Shown here piece after piece: positions 1 to 7,007 of a DNA stretch of 9,857 nt. The DNA is taken from NCBI GenBank assembly GCA_030612905.1, contig JAUWNA010000045.1, forward strand, positions 1-9,857. Reading direction: 5' to 3'. Below the pieces are notes generated by a model. It made no database searches. It had not been told where the DNA came from and saw nothing but the letters and a program-made list of their open reading frames with translations. This DNA is from Promethearchaeota archaeon (GTDB lineage: Archaea > Asgardarchaeota > Lokiarchaeia > Sigyniarchaeales > SOKP01). The translations under genes and the position numbers were made by a program. Position 1 is the first letter of the stretch. Every line of letters begins with the position of its first letter.

Positions 1-2595
1 ATAAACTTCTTTTATCTGAAATCGTATAAGAAAAAAAGGGAGATCTTTTCTTACATCAATAAACCATTCTTTAGAGGTTTAGTACTTTTTGGGTTGGACT
101 TTAAAGATAAAGTACGCCCCGTAAATTTTTCCAAGATTCAAGAAAACGGCCACTTAGAGCAAATAAATCCGCGGCTTCTTAAAAAATTTTTAATTGACGA
201 AAAAAATAAATTTGTTGGTTTTTCCAGTCAAACTGATCCAGGAGAATTCAAACTAATAAAACAAATGCTTGAAAATTTTCAGTTCGACGAAAAAAATATT
301 ATTTACCTAACATTTTGCAAATCTTGCTTAGAGGATAAAAAATTCACCATTTTAAGCGAAAAAACCAAGATAAAATCGCTAAGAAATCAATTTATTTGCT
401 CTAATTGTGCGTTGGATATTGTTCTAAAACAAGCACAAGTTGCGGGCCTTATCTCTTCTAATAAAATCAATCTTAAATTAAAGAATTTTTTTAATCATTT
501 AATTTTGAAATTTAGGGATACTAATAGAGTATTAAACTCTTTTAAAGTGGATTTTAACCCCGTTAAAAACAAGGACTTGACATTGTATGATGTCGAAAGA
601 AATCCTCCAATTAATAAAAAATACCTCAACTATAAGATTGATAACCTCAAAATTCACAAAGATTTTAAAGTTTTGTTAAAAACGCTTAATATTTTGACTT
701 TATTACCAATACAAGTAATTTCAATTGAAAGAGGTTTGATAGAAGAACATAGTAATCAATTAGTTATGGCACCCACATCTGCAGGTAAAACTTTAGTTGG
801 CGAATTAGCAGGGATTACAAGGGTGTTAAGTGAGAAGCGTAAGATGCTTTATTTAGTACCGATAGTAGCACTAGCTAATGTTAGAACAGAAGAGTTTAAG
901 AGTAAATATAAGAAACTGAACTTAAAAATTATTAAGAAAGTAGGAGAATCTATTCTTGAAAAAAAAGGCCCAAACGATTTAAGCACACTGAGAACCGCTG
1001 ATGTAATTATCGGCACATACGAAGCTATTGATTACATTTTAAGAAGTGGTAATAAAGAAAAATTAGGAACAATAGGAACAATAATTATCGACGAGATTCA
1101 GACTTTAAGCGATCAAGATCGGGGATACATTTTGGATGGTTTAATAGCGAGGTTAAAATCATTCTTTAAAGATGTGCAATTTTTGTATTTAAGCGCAACT
1201 ATAGGTGCGCCAGAAGCTTTAGCGAAGAAGTTGGGTTGCATTTTGATTAATTACAATAATAGACCTGTTCCTATTGAACGCCATTTAATTTTGTGTCTCA
1301 ACGAATCAATTAAGCTCAGAAATATTACAAAATTAGTGCGAGCTGCATACTCAGAAATCTCTGCATATGGGTTTAGAGGTCAATCTATAATATTCACAAA
1401 TTCAAGAAAAAAGTGCGAATCACTTGCCAAATACCTCCAAAATAAAGGATTAAAAGTGATGTCATATCACTCTGGGCTAACACATGAAGAGCGTAAAGTA
1501 ATTGAATTCAAATTTCAAAAGCAGTATATTTCAGCAGTTGTCGCAACAGCAGCTTTAGCAGCTGGAGTAGATTTTCCAGCAAAACAGGTGATTTTTGAAT
1601 CGTTAGTTATGGGGATTAACTTATTAACTGTTGCCGAATTTGAGCAAATGTTAGGAAGGGCTGGGAGGCTAAAAAAGCATGATGTTGGATTGACTTATCT
1701 ACTTGTAGAACCGGGAAAAATATGTTCTCACGAAACTAAAATAACCGAAGAAAATATTGCTATTAACTTATTAAATGGAAAAATAAAAGATTTTGAATTA
1801 CAACCTGACGAGGATAAATTTTTAACAGAGCTATTAGCATTCATCTCAACATATAATGAAGGAGTCGATAAAGAAAAAATATATGAGTTCTATAACTATT
1901 TACTTAATTCTGATTACGAATTAGAAGTCTTTTTAAAAAAATTACTAAAACTTAAACTTATCCAAATAGAAAATAATACTCTATATAAATCTACTTTATT
2001 AGGTAAAGCCGTTGCTAAATCTTTTTTAACCGTTGAAAAAAGCCTGGAAATTATCGATAGCTTAAAAAAGAAAGAGAAAAAGATTATTGATATTGTTCTT
2101 GAATTAAAAGCATTGAGAAACGTTTATTTAACAAATAAAGTTGTAGCAGATTTATCAAGAAACTATCAAAGATCAAAATATTTTTCAAATAATTTCTTTA
2201 GTGTAGCAGTTTTAAGTTTGATGGATGCTAATTATGTGAAGAAAAGAAAAACATTTTCCCGCGAATTTATAGAATATATTGTTAAATGGACAAGAGAAAT
2301 TTTCAACTGCGATTGTAAGGATAGCCCATACTGTGAATGTGGAAGGTTGAACTTAGAGAGAATCATCTTGAAATTAAGAATTGAAGACAACTTCTCAATT
2401 GAAGAGCTTAGTAATTACTTAGAAGAAGAATACAACATTCTAGTATTTAAAGGGGATCTCATTAATTATCTTGAAAGTTTAATATATTCGTTTGAAAGCA
2501 TATTTAATATTTCAAAAGGGCTGGCCAAGCTGGATTCTGAATATAAGAAGGAACTTTTAGAGATTCCCGAAATAATAGAAAGAATTAAGAATTGA
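1..2595 (+). CDS. ASH-Ski2-type archaeal superfamily 2 helicase, 5' end outside window
   Basis: Ski2-like SF2 RNA helicase of the archaea-specific type, a family linked in Thermococcales to the exonuclease aRNase J and the exosome in RNA turnover. Residues are counted from the TTG at base 94. An N-terminal zinc-finger-like domain has C75-x2-C78 and C102-x2-C105. RecA1 carries motif I APTSAGKT (226-233, K232), motif II DEIQ (333-336) and motif III SAT (367-369). RecA2 carries motif VI QMLGRAGR (518-525). The C-terminal part is helical, with a Cys cluster C739, C741, C747, C749. The frame has no stop from base 1 to 94 and no ATG, GTG or TTG there. The added sequence (for example RGLVLFGLDF) looks coding, so the start is probably upstream and the TTG is probably internal. 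It converges on the next gene with a 44-nt gap. The helicase call is very sure; the subfamily call rests on the two Cys clusters plus DEIQ. Confidence 0.9.
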   Translation: MNFFYLKSYKKKREIFSYINKPFFRGLVLFGLDFKDKVRPVNFSKIQENGHLEQINPRLLKKFLIDEKNKFVGFSSQTDPGEFKLIKQMLENFQFDEKNIIYLTFCKSCLEDKKFTILSEKTKIKSLRNQFICSNCALDIVLKQAQVAGLISSNKINLKLKNFFNHLILKFRDTNRVLNSFKVDFNPVKNKDLTLYDVERNPPINKKYLNYKIDNLKIHKDFKVLLKTLNILTLLPIQVISIERGLIEEHSNQLVMAPTSAGKTLVGELAGITRVLSEKRKMLYLVPIVALANVRTEEFKSKYKKLNLKIIKKVGESILEKKGPNDLSTLRTADVIIGTYEAIDYILRSGNKEKLGTIGTIIIDEIQTLSDQDRGYILDGLIARLKSFFKDVQFLYLSATIGAPEALAKKLGCILINYNNRPVPIERHLILCLNESIKLRNITKLVRAAYSEISAYGFRGQSIIFTNSRKKCESLAKYLQNKGLKVMSYHSGLTHEERKVIEFKFQKQYISAVVATAALAAGVDFPAKQVIFESLVMGINLLTVAEFEQMLGRAGRLKKHDVGLTYLLVEPGKICSHETKITEENIAINLLNGKIKDFELQPDEDKFLTELLAFISTYNEGVDKEKIYEFYNYLLNSDYELEVFLKKLLKLKLIQIENNTLYKSTLLGKAVAKSFLTVEKSLEIIDSLKKKEKKIIDIVLELKALRNVYLTNKVVADLSRNYQRSKYFSNNFFSVAVLSLMDANYVKKRKTFSREFIEYIVKWTREIFNCDCKDSPYCECGRLNLERIILKLRIEDNFSIEELSNYLEEEYNILVFKGDLINYLESLIYSFESIFNISKGLAKLDSEYKKELLEIPEIIERIKN

Positions 2596-2639
2596 AGAAA
2601 TTTCACTCCTAATACATTTGTATCATCGAAGATTGGAAT

Positions 2640-3134
2640 TTAAACTCGCTTTCCAATGAGTTCACCTCCACAAACTTCGCAAATTTTTTGGTTTTCTTCA
2701 GTAATTTCCTTTTGACAACATGAACAATAGTTATCATCAAGAAAATTTTTAGGAAATTTTGTCTGAATTAAGGGATACTCAAGTTTTTCTTGGGAAAGCA
2801 TTATTTTAAATTTTGATGTAACAGTTAAATTCGCAATTTTACTAACTAAAGATATTTTATGTTTTCCTGATATAATATTTGAACGATTTGGGATAATTAA
2901 AACGAAAGTATCTATTGTAGTTATATTTTTATTATAAATTTTAGAGAGATCGTGATTATTATAAAAAACACCGTTTAATTTTATATGAAAACTATTAGGG
3001 AAGAGATCTACATCAAAAATTACAGTTCCATCTATTTTAATTATTAAACCTTTTAATTCTCCCAATAAATTACGTTTTAATGTTTCGAATTTTATAGAAA
3101 ATTCAATGTAACCGCCATTTATTTCTATTTTCAT
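2640..3134 (-). CDS. beta-rich protein with C-terminal zinc ribbon, unknown function
   Basis: I do not recognise the family. The 164-residue protein starts at the ATG at 3134. The frame can be extended by five codons to a TTG at 3149, but ATG followed by KIEINGG is the more natural start. Residues 1 to about 115 alternate short hydrophobic strands and charged turns, as in a beta-sandwich; an arrestin-like fold is possible but not shown. The C-terminus is a small zinc ribbon: C137, C139 and C140, then C152-x2-C155 followed by GGELIG. There is no signal peptide or membrane helix, so it is probably cytoplasmic. It stands alone, convergent with the helicase and divergent from the membrane-protein operon. 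A TATA-like site lies about 60 bases upstream and no Shine-Dalgarno sequence is visible. Confidence 0.75.
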   Translation of the reverse strand: MKIEINGGYIEFSIKFETLKRNLLGELKGLIIKIDGTVIFDVDLFPNSFHIKLNGVFYNNHDLSKIYNKNITTIDTFVLIIPNRSNIISGKHKISLVSKIANLTVTSKFKIMLSQEKLEYPLIQTKFPKNFLDDNYCSCCQKEITEENQKICEVCGGELIGKRV

Positions 3135-3182
3135 AAAGTTTTTTAACAAAAATGAAGGTACCGCGCAGAAAACATACCTTAC

Positions 3183-3307
3183 TTTTTTTTTATTCTTTAT
3201 AATATATATAATATAATATATATTTTATAAAAAACCATTTTAAAATATTTAACTAAGCTGGAAAAAAAATAATCGACCTTACAAAATATGCAAGGTACGA
3301 TAATTAA
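3183..3307 (+). repeat. duplicated intergenic block, copy A
   Basis: This is the first of two diverged direct copies; the second is at 4652-4769. In order the shared parts are a T9 run (3183-3191), then ATTCTTTATA (3192-3201, against ATTCTCTATA in copy B). Next is a 35-base core at 3223-3257 identical at 31 positions and containing TATAAAAAA and CATTTTAAAATA, then the identical 12-mer TACGATAATTAA (3296-3307). Copy A lies upstream of the membrane-protein operon. Order and spacing are preserved (113 against 106 bases from T9 to the 12-mer), which argues against chance similarity of A+T-rich DNA. Confidence 0.6.
3193..3203 (-). promoter_or_regulatory. putative TATA box for the zinc-ribbon gene
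   Basis: The minus strand reads ATTATAAAGAA here, a good archaeal TATA-like octamer. A start site about 25 bases downstream would fall near 3171-3175 and leave a leader of roughly 40 nt before the ATG at 3134. The surrounding sequence is so A+T-rich that other TATA-like positions exist. Confidence 0.35.
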
Positions 3308-3326
3308 AATTATTCTTAAAGCTTAG
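3253..3326 (+). other. nested inverted repeat, possible structured leader RNA
   Basis: An outer 7-bp stem pairs CTAAGCT (3253-3259) with AGCTTAG (3320-3326). Inside it ATCGACCTT (3272-3280) pairs with AAGGT-A-CGAT (3292-3301) around an 11-base loop, giving nine pairs with one bulged A. If transcription starts at the TATA-like core of the duplicated block (about 3226-3234), this would be at the 5' end of a 240-nt leader for the operon at 3496. It could equally be a protein-binding DNA palindrome. It is not a tRNA. Confidence 0.3.
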
Positions 3327-3464
3327 ACAAAATTAGACATATTAAATTATAAAGGTTAAAACTGATGACAGATTAGAGATTAAGAAGAATTATTTCATTA
3401 AATAGTGAAAATAAGGAAAAAAAAGGATATAATTGAAATTAGAGTAAAACCTTAAATAATAACG

Positions 3465-3473
3465 ATATAAAAT
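3465..3473 (+). promoter_or_regulatory. putative TATA box for the membrane-protein operon
   Basis: ATATAAAAT is centred about 27 bases upstream of the ATG at 3496. That is the spacing expected when archaeal transcription begins at the start codon itself. Together with the lack of a Shine-Dalgarno sequence before this ATG, it suggests a leaderless mRNA and supports 3496 rather than the in-frame ATG at 3505. Confidence 0.45.
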
Positions 3474-3495
3474 AGAAATATCAATTTAAAAAAAA

Positions 3496-4173
3496 ATGAT
3501 TAATATGTCAAAAAAAGTTTTAAAATATGTTTCTATAGCCTTAGCTGTTATTGGAATGATTTTAATTGCATCTGGTCCAGTTGTGGGTGTTGTTAATGAA
3601 AAGATAATTTTATTGGATGAGAAGGGAAAAGCTGTACACGATGATAGTATGAATTTTATGAATTCAACTTATGCATTGAGCTTTACATTGGAGAAAAACC
3701 AAAAAATTGATGTTGAAATGTCTGTAGATTTAGAAAACATGACCGTTCATATTATTTTTGTGGAAAAATCAGAATATTTGAATGATCTTGAAGTTAATGG
3801 AGCTCCTAATGCAGGAGATGGTTTACAAATGTTATATGCTAGTTATGATGATTTTGTTGTTGGAGAACCTATTGTTAGACATAATGATAATGATCGAATT
3901 TTAACGATGGGTTCTTACTACTATATGGAATTTATGGGAGGTTATACAGGAAGTGTTTTATATAGCATTCCTAATGATTATATGATATTAATATGGGGTG
4001 AAAATTCGTGGGGATCAAACTCAACTTTAGGAGAACATGCGTATTTTAATATAAAAGTGATAATAGACGGTCCAGGTCAGGAAGCTGCGATACTTTTTTA
4101 TCTTATTGGAGGAGGCTTAATTTGTGTAGCTATTGTTATTGCATTAATACATTCAAAAAAAAAGAGGACATAA
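3496..4173 (+). CDS. membrane-anchored protein with beta-rich ectodomain, unknown function
   Basis: I do not recognise a named family. The 225-residue protein starts with basic residues and a hydrophobic helix (about 8-34), either an uncleaved anchor or a signal peptide. Residues about 35-195 form an exposed domain rich in short beta strands and aromatic residues, with three N-x-S/T sequons (NST, NMT, NST) typical of archaeal surface glycoproteins. A second helix lies at about 198-218, followed by the basic tail HSKKKRT. The layout is ectodomain outside, basic tail inside. It is the first gene of an operon: the next start is 16 bases after its stop. The start at 3496 is supported by TATA spacing; an ATG at 3505 is the alternative. 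The overall plan recalls type I receptors such as p24/GOLD proteins, but no homology can be claimed from the sequence alone. Confidence 0.8.
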   Translation: MINMSKKVLKYVSIALAVIGMILIASGPVVGVVNEKIILLDEKGKAVHDDSMNFMNSTYALSFTLEKNQKIDVEMSVDLENMTVHIIFVEKSEYLNDLEVNGAPNAGDGLQMLYASYDDFVVGEPIVRHNDNDRILTMGSYYYMEFMGGYTGSVLYSIPNDYMILIWGENSWGSNSTLGEHAYFNIKVIIDGPGQEAAILFYLIGGGLICVAIVIALIHSKKKRT

Positions 4174-4174
4174 A

Positions 4175-4182
4175 AGGTGATT
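4175..4182 (+). promoter_or_regulatory. Shine-Dalgarno site AGGTGATT
   Basis: AGGTGATT lies 7 bases before the ATG at 4190 and its AGGTGAT matches the complement of the 16S rRNA 3' end. It is the clearest ribosome binding site in the window and fixes the start of the second operon gene. It fits translation of an internal cistron, in contrast to the probably leaderless first gene. Confidence 0.65.
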
Positions 4183-4189
4183 AAAAAAA

Positions 4190-4624
4190 ATGGAAGAAAA
4201 TAGAGCAAAAAAATGTTTAATTATTGGAATTATTGTTGCGGTTGCAGCAGGCACCATAATGATGATTAGTACCTCTATGGCAATTAATGCAGATAATTGG
4301 AAAACCTTTGCAGATGAAGAGAATCAGATGAATTATTGGTTAGGAAATTATGGATATCAAGAATATCAATTAAAAGAACAAGATATAATATTAACAAATC
4401 TTTGGATGAAACAACAAGGATTAGTTATTGGAAATGCTGCTAGAGTTGTTGTCAATATTGGGCTAATTTTATTGTTTATTGGATTTATTGGATATGCTAC
4501 AAATGATCGCATAGATGAAAAAACAAAAAGAATATACTTAACTATTGCTGCTATTGTATTATTTGTTATGATGCTTACAACCTTTTATACTCAAATTGGC
4601 ATAATAGCAACGACAGGGCCATAA
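4190..4624 (+). CDS. small three-helix membrane protein, unknown function
   Basis: The 144-residue protein has no family I can name. Hydrophobic helices lie at about 9-30, 83-105 and 115-136. The basic start (RAKK) and the charged loop between helices 2 and 3 (DRIDEKTKR) place the N-terminus inside. The 50-residue segment between helices 1 and 2, rich in Asn, Trp, Tyr and Gln, would then be outside, as would the C-terminus. It follows the ectodomain protein after 16 bases with its own good ribosome binding site, so the two are probably cotranscribed and may form a complex in the membrane. It is followed by a strong T-tract. Confidence 0.8.
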   Translation: MEENRAKKCLIIGIIVAVAAGTIMMISTSMAINADNWKTFADEENQMNYWLGNYGYQEYQLKEQDIILTNLWMKQQGLVIGNAARVVVNIGLILLFIGFIGYATNDRIDEKTKRIYLTIAAIVLFVMMLTTFYTQIGIIATTGP

Positions 4625-4642
4625 GTAAATTTAATGTTCTAA

Positions 4643-4660
4643 TTTTTTATATTTTTTTTT
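4643..4660 (+). terminator. T-tract terminator after the membrane-protein operon
   Basis: Two runs of T, T6 (4643-4648) and T9 (4652-4660), lie 18-36 bases past the stop codon at 4624. Archaeal RNA polymerase terminates on such oligo-T tracts without needing a hairpin. The T9 is also the first element of copy B of the duplicated block. Confidence 0.6.
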
Positions 4661-4769
4661 ATTATTCTCTATATGTTATATAAAAAAACATTTTAAAATA
4701 ATTAATTAAGAAATAAAATAACATTTTTAGTAATTACTTGATTAATAAAAATAAATATACGATAATTAA
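4652..4769 (+). repeat. duplicated intergenic block, copy B
   Basis: This is the second copy of the block at 3183-3307. It has T9 (4652-4660), ATTCTCTATA (4664-4673), the 35-base core at 4676-4710 with four mismatches to copy A, and the identical 12-mer TACGATAATTAA at 4758-4769. It sits upstream of the longin-like gene at 4827, as copy A sits upstream of the operon at 3496, so both copies could act as terminator plus promoter/leader units. Confidence 0.6.
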
Positions 4770-4826
4770 TTATTTGATTAAATCGAAGATAAAAGTAAAG
4801 AATTAATAAAACAAACTTCTAATTAT

Positions 4827-5774
4827 ATGATTTATACCATTTTTCTTTATCAGAGCCAAACCGGTTTACTGATATACGATAAAAGTTTTCAAGAGATTAA
4901 TACTGGCAAAATGGAAATGTTTAGTTCATTTTTTTTGACAATAAAATCTTTTGTTTCCCAAATAGTTCTTAGTGGTTCACAAGAATTAAAAAACGTCGAG
5001 CTAGGCGAATATACGATTTTAGTTACTTCACTCTCTAAGGTTAAAGTTGATATGGTTATTATCGCTGATAAAGAGGATGCTAATGCTATAAATAAATTAA
5101 TACCCAAGTTAATTAAATTGCTTCAGAAGCACGAGCAAATATTTCTTTCTTGGGATGGGAATAGTGAAGAATTTAAAATATTGGATCACCCACTTACTGA
5201 ATTAGTATTAGCAAATGTAAAAGATGGGAAGAAAACATTACTTAAAAGCCCTGAACAGATGCTTAAATCAATATGGGCACATAAAAAGAAATTAACAGAA
5301 GAAAAGTTTGAAAATCTAGTCCAGGAAAGAGACCTCTTGATTTATAAGATAGAGAACGCTGTTAATATCCCAAGTAAACTATCGACGGCTCAAATAGTTG
5401 TAGAACTTTCAGAAGAGCTACAAGATGAGAGTACATTTCTGAAATACCAAGGTGAGGTAAGCAGATTTAAAAATGAATTGAAAGATGCAAAATTCAAATT
5501 GAACCATTATTTAAACAAGATTAAGACTTCGGTAAACGAAGCTATTGATAATTTAGGCGATAACCCAATTCATTTGGGAGATTTTAAAAATTCTTATCTA
5601 AATTTGTACTCTTTTAGCACAAAATTAAAATTAGTAAAGGAAAACGGTTGGGAAGTTTACCGTGAAATGGCAAGCAAGCTCATTGATAAAGACTCTTTGT
5701 CTGATCATGAACTCTCTGAAATTATTCAAACTTTGTTAAATATGAGTACCAAAGTTGAGGATTATTTAAATTAA
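4827..5774 (+). CDS. longin/roadblock-like N-terminal domain with long helical C-terminus
   Basis: The 315-residue cytoplasmic protein has no signal peptide. Residues 1 to about 125 read as a profilin-like longin or roadblock fold. A first strand (IYTIFLYQSQTGLLIYD) is followed by a helix with MFSSFFLTIKSFVSQI, then paired strands (YTILVTSLSKVKVDMVIIAD), then a second helix. This layout is common in Asgard archaeal proteins encoded near GTPases. Residues about 135-315 are almost all helical, rich in Lys, Glu and Leu, with coiled-coil character at about 155-235, and could serve as a scaffold. The ATG is the only sensible start because the first strand begins directly after it; no Shine-Dalgarno site is visible. 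It converges on the GTPase gene with only 24 bases between stops. The fold is assigned from its pattern, so sequence-level homology is unproven. Confidence 0.75.
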   Translation: MIYTIFLYQSQTGLLIYDKSFQEINTGKMEMFSSFFLTIKSFVSQIVLSGSQELKNVELGEYTILVTSLSKVKVDMVIIADKEDANAINKLIPKLIKLLQKHEQIFLSWDGNSEEFKILDHPLTELVLANVKDGKKTLLKSPEQMLKSIWAHKKKLTEEKFENLVQERDLLIYKIENAVNIPSKLSTAQIVVELSEELQDESTFLKYQGEVSRFKNELKDAKFKLNHYLNKIKTSVNEAIDNLGDNPIHLGDFKNSYLNLYSFSTKLKLVKENGWEVYREMASKLIDKDSLSDHELSEIIQTLLNMSTKVEDYLN

Positions 5775-5798
5775 AAATTTTTATGAATAACTTAGCAC

Positions 5799-6998
5799 TT
5801 ATTTTATGTGTAATTCTATAATATCGTTTTCTTTTAGTTCGTAATCTAATCCCACTTTCTTCTTTTGCTGTTGATCATCTTTACGAATAACTATTGCGTA
5901 ATCGAAAGACTCAAAAAACTTGTGGTGTATTTTTATGGCTACATCTCTTACCGTTGGGATAGGATCAATATCTAAAATTAAAGGTTTTTCAGCAACGATC
6001 GATTTATTCATTGTATAAACCTTTATTTTTTTTAAATAGTTTAAGATCACTTCCCCAAAATTATTGGGAATTCCATTCTTTCTTGCGCTAGTCCCAATTA
6101 TTAGGGGAAATTTATTTGAATACGACTCTTTTAAGTTATGAAAGGTATTTTCTGTTAGCGATAGGTCTCCTTTTGTTCCCAGAATAATTGCTTTTTTATA
6201 TACTACGGAAGAATTTAAAGTATCGACAATGTTATCGAGAGTAATCTTCCCAAAAACTCTTACAACAGCATTTCGTATACCTCCTGCGTGCGTTATTTCT
6301 CTGATTCTTTCGGTCAATTCTTCAATGTTTTTGTTATCTTTAGATTCACTTGTTAGATAGAATACTTGTATCTTATTGGACCCCGATTTTTCAATCGTAA
6401 TCGGAGGAGGGGGCACATTGATTCGTAGATGAGATTTGCTCAATTCGCTTAAAAGTAAATCCATTTGCTCCTTATAGTCTCGAGACAAATCAACGCAAAA
6501 ACACAGCATATCAGACGCTCTTAATTGCGATATGATCTCTTTTCCATTTCCTATTCCAATTGAAGCTCCTTCCATAATCGAAGGCATATCAACAATTTGA
6601 TAGCGAATTTTATCGTATTCGTATATACCTATCTCCGGGATAGCCGTGAATTTGCCAATTTTTTCTTTAGCAGCCCCCGTCAATAAATTTAATAGAGAAG
6701 TTTTTCCTACACCGGGAGTGTGATAATCGCTTATTAATATTATTTGAAGACCTTCCTTTTTAATCGAGAAAGGACTAACCATTTTACTGATGGATTTGAC
6801 TCGTGCTTTTTCCGAATCTTGGTCTCTCCTAAGTTTAGCAAGACGAGATTTGTTCAAAGCCACAATCTTTTCGGTAGCTTTGTGCTTGGGGACTAAAGAC
6901 AGAAATTCTTCAAGACATTTTATTTTCTCCTCTATAGAAGAAGCGTCCAGATACTTATTGTATGCTGCTTGAGCTTCAGCTCCGATATTTGAGCTCAT
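5799..6998 (-). CDS. divergent DRG-like GTPase with C-terminal TGS domain
   Basis: The 399-residue protein follows the plan of DRG (developmentally regulated GTP-binding) proteins, TRAFAC/Obg-type GTPases that bind ribosomes or translation factors. The N-terminal helical part has the DRG-like PKHKATEKI...LAKLR (37-57). The G domain has G1 HTPGVGKTS (93-101, K99, T100), switch I KFTAIPEIG (116-124), G3 DMPS (137-140), IMEGASIGIGNG (141-152) in the DRG glycine-rich loop position, G4 TKGD (275-278) and G5 TSAR (303-306). A TGS domain covers about 325-399, with VRDVAIKIHHKFF and KKVGLDYELKENDIIEL. Odd points: His93 replaces the first P-loop Gly, Ser140 replaces the G3 Gly, and G4 is TKGD. It is the second gene after a longin-like gene, with a 25-base gap and AGAAGGT before the ATG. 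It is probably a lineage-specific DRG paralogue with changed nucleotide handling. Confidence 0.9.
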   Translation of the reverse strand: MSSNIGAEAQAAYNKYLDASSIEEKIKCLEEFLSLVPKHKATEKIVALNKSRLAKLRRDQDSEKARVKSISKMVSPFSIKKEGLQIILISDYHTPGVGKTSLLNLLTGAAKEKIGKFTAIPEIGIYEYDKIRYQIVDMPSIMEGASIGIGNGKEIISQLRASDMLCFCVDLSRDYKEQMDLLLSELSKSHLRINVPPPPITIEKSGSNKIQVFYLTSESKDNKNIEELTERIREITHAGGIRNAVVRVFGKITLDNIVDTLNSSVVYKKAIILGTKGDLSLTENTFHNLKESYSNKFPLIIGTSARKNGIPNNFGEVILNYLKKIKVYTMNKSIVAEKPLILDIDPIPTVRDVAIKIHHKFFESFDYAIVIRKDDQQQKKKVGLDYELKENDIIELHIK

Positions 6999-7007
6999 AG
7001 AAATAAT

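Larger units (their letters stand above)
3150..3495. other. divergent intergenic region, about 345 bp without a gene
   Basis: This very A+T-rich spacer separates the zinc-ribbon gene (-) from the membrane-protein operon (+). I see a likely TATA box for each side, a T9 tract at 3183-3191, and a (TA)n-like stretch at about 3199-3224. The first copy of a duplicated block starts at 3183. A nested inverted-repeat structure lies at 3253-3326. A weaker inverted repeat at 3390-3414 pairs TTATTTCA with TGAAAATAA with one bulge. The motif AAGGTAC occurs at 3155-3161 and 3292-3298, and near-complements occur at 3174-3180 and 3275-3280, which could be regulator sites. No convincing ORF was found apart from a 10-codon one on the minus strand. 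Confidence 0.6.
4625..4826. other. intergenic spacer between membrane operon and longin-like gene
   Basis: About 200 bp without a gene. It contains the T-tract terminator of the operon and copy B of the duplicated block. TTAATTAAG (4702-4710) and CTTGATTAA (4738-4746) form a 9-bp stem with one G-U pair. The promoter of the gene at 4827 must lie here; TATATAAAAAAA in the copy B core (about 4678-4688) or weaker A+T-rich sites nearer the ATG are candidates. Confidence 0.5.

Noticed and set aside
3135..3149. TTG at 3149 as the start of the zinc-ribbon protein
   Set aside because: It adds only MLKNF before an ATG and has no ribosome binding site; ATG at 3134 gives the cleaner start.
3199..3224. 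Simple (TA)n-like tract as an origin or DNA-unwinding element
   Set aside because: No Orc1/Cdc6 gene, origin recognition box or repeated iteron-like motif is nearby; it is explained by promoter and base composition.
3253..3326. A tRNA: the nested structure is 74 nt long with a 7-bp outer stem like an acceptor stem
   Set aside because: There is no TTCRA T-loop, no D-arm and no 7-base anticodon loop; the inner stem is 9 bp with an 11-base loop, and the bases before the 3' strand form no T-stem.
4889..5107. Open frame on the minus strand, 72 codons
   Set aside because: It lies wholly inside the longin-like gene, antisense to it, and its composition is that of a mirrored coding frame; no separate promoter or ribosome binding site.
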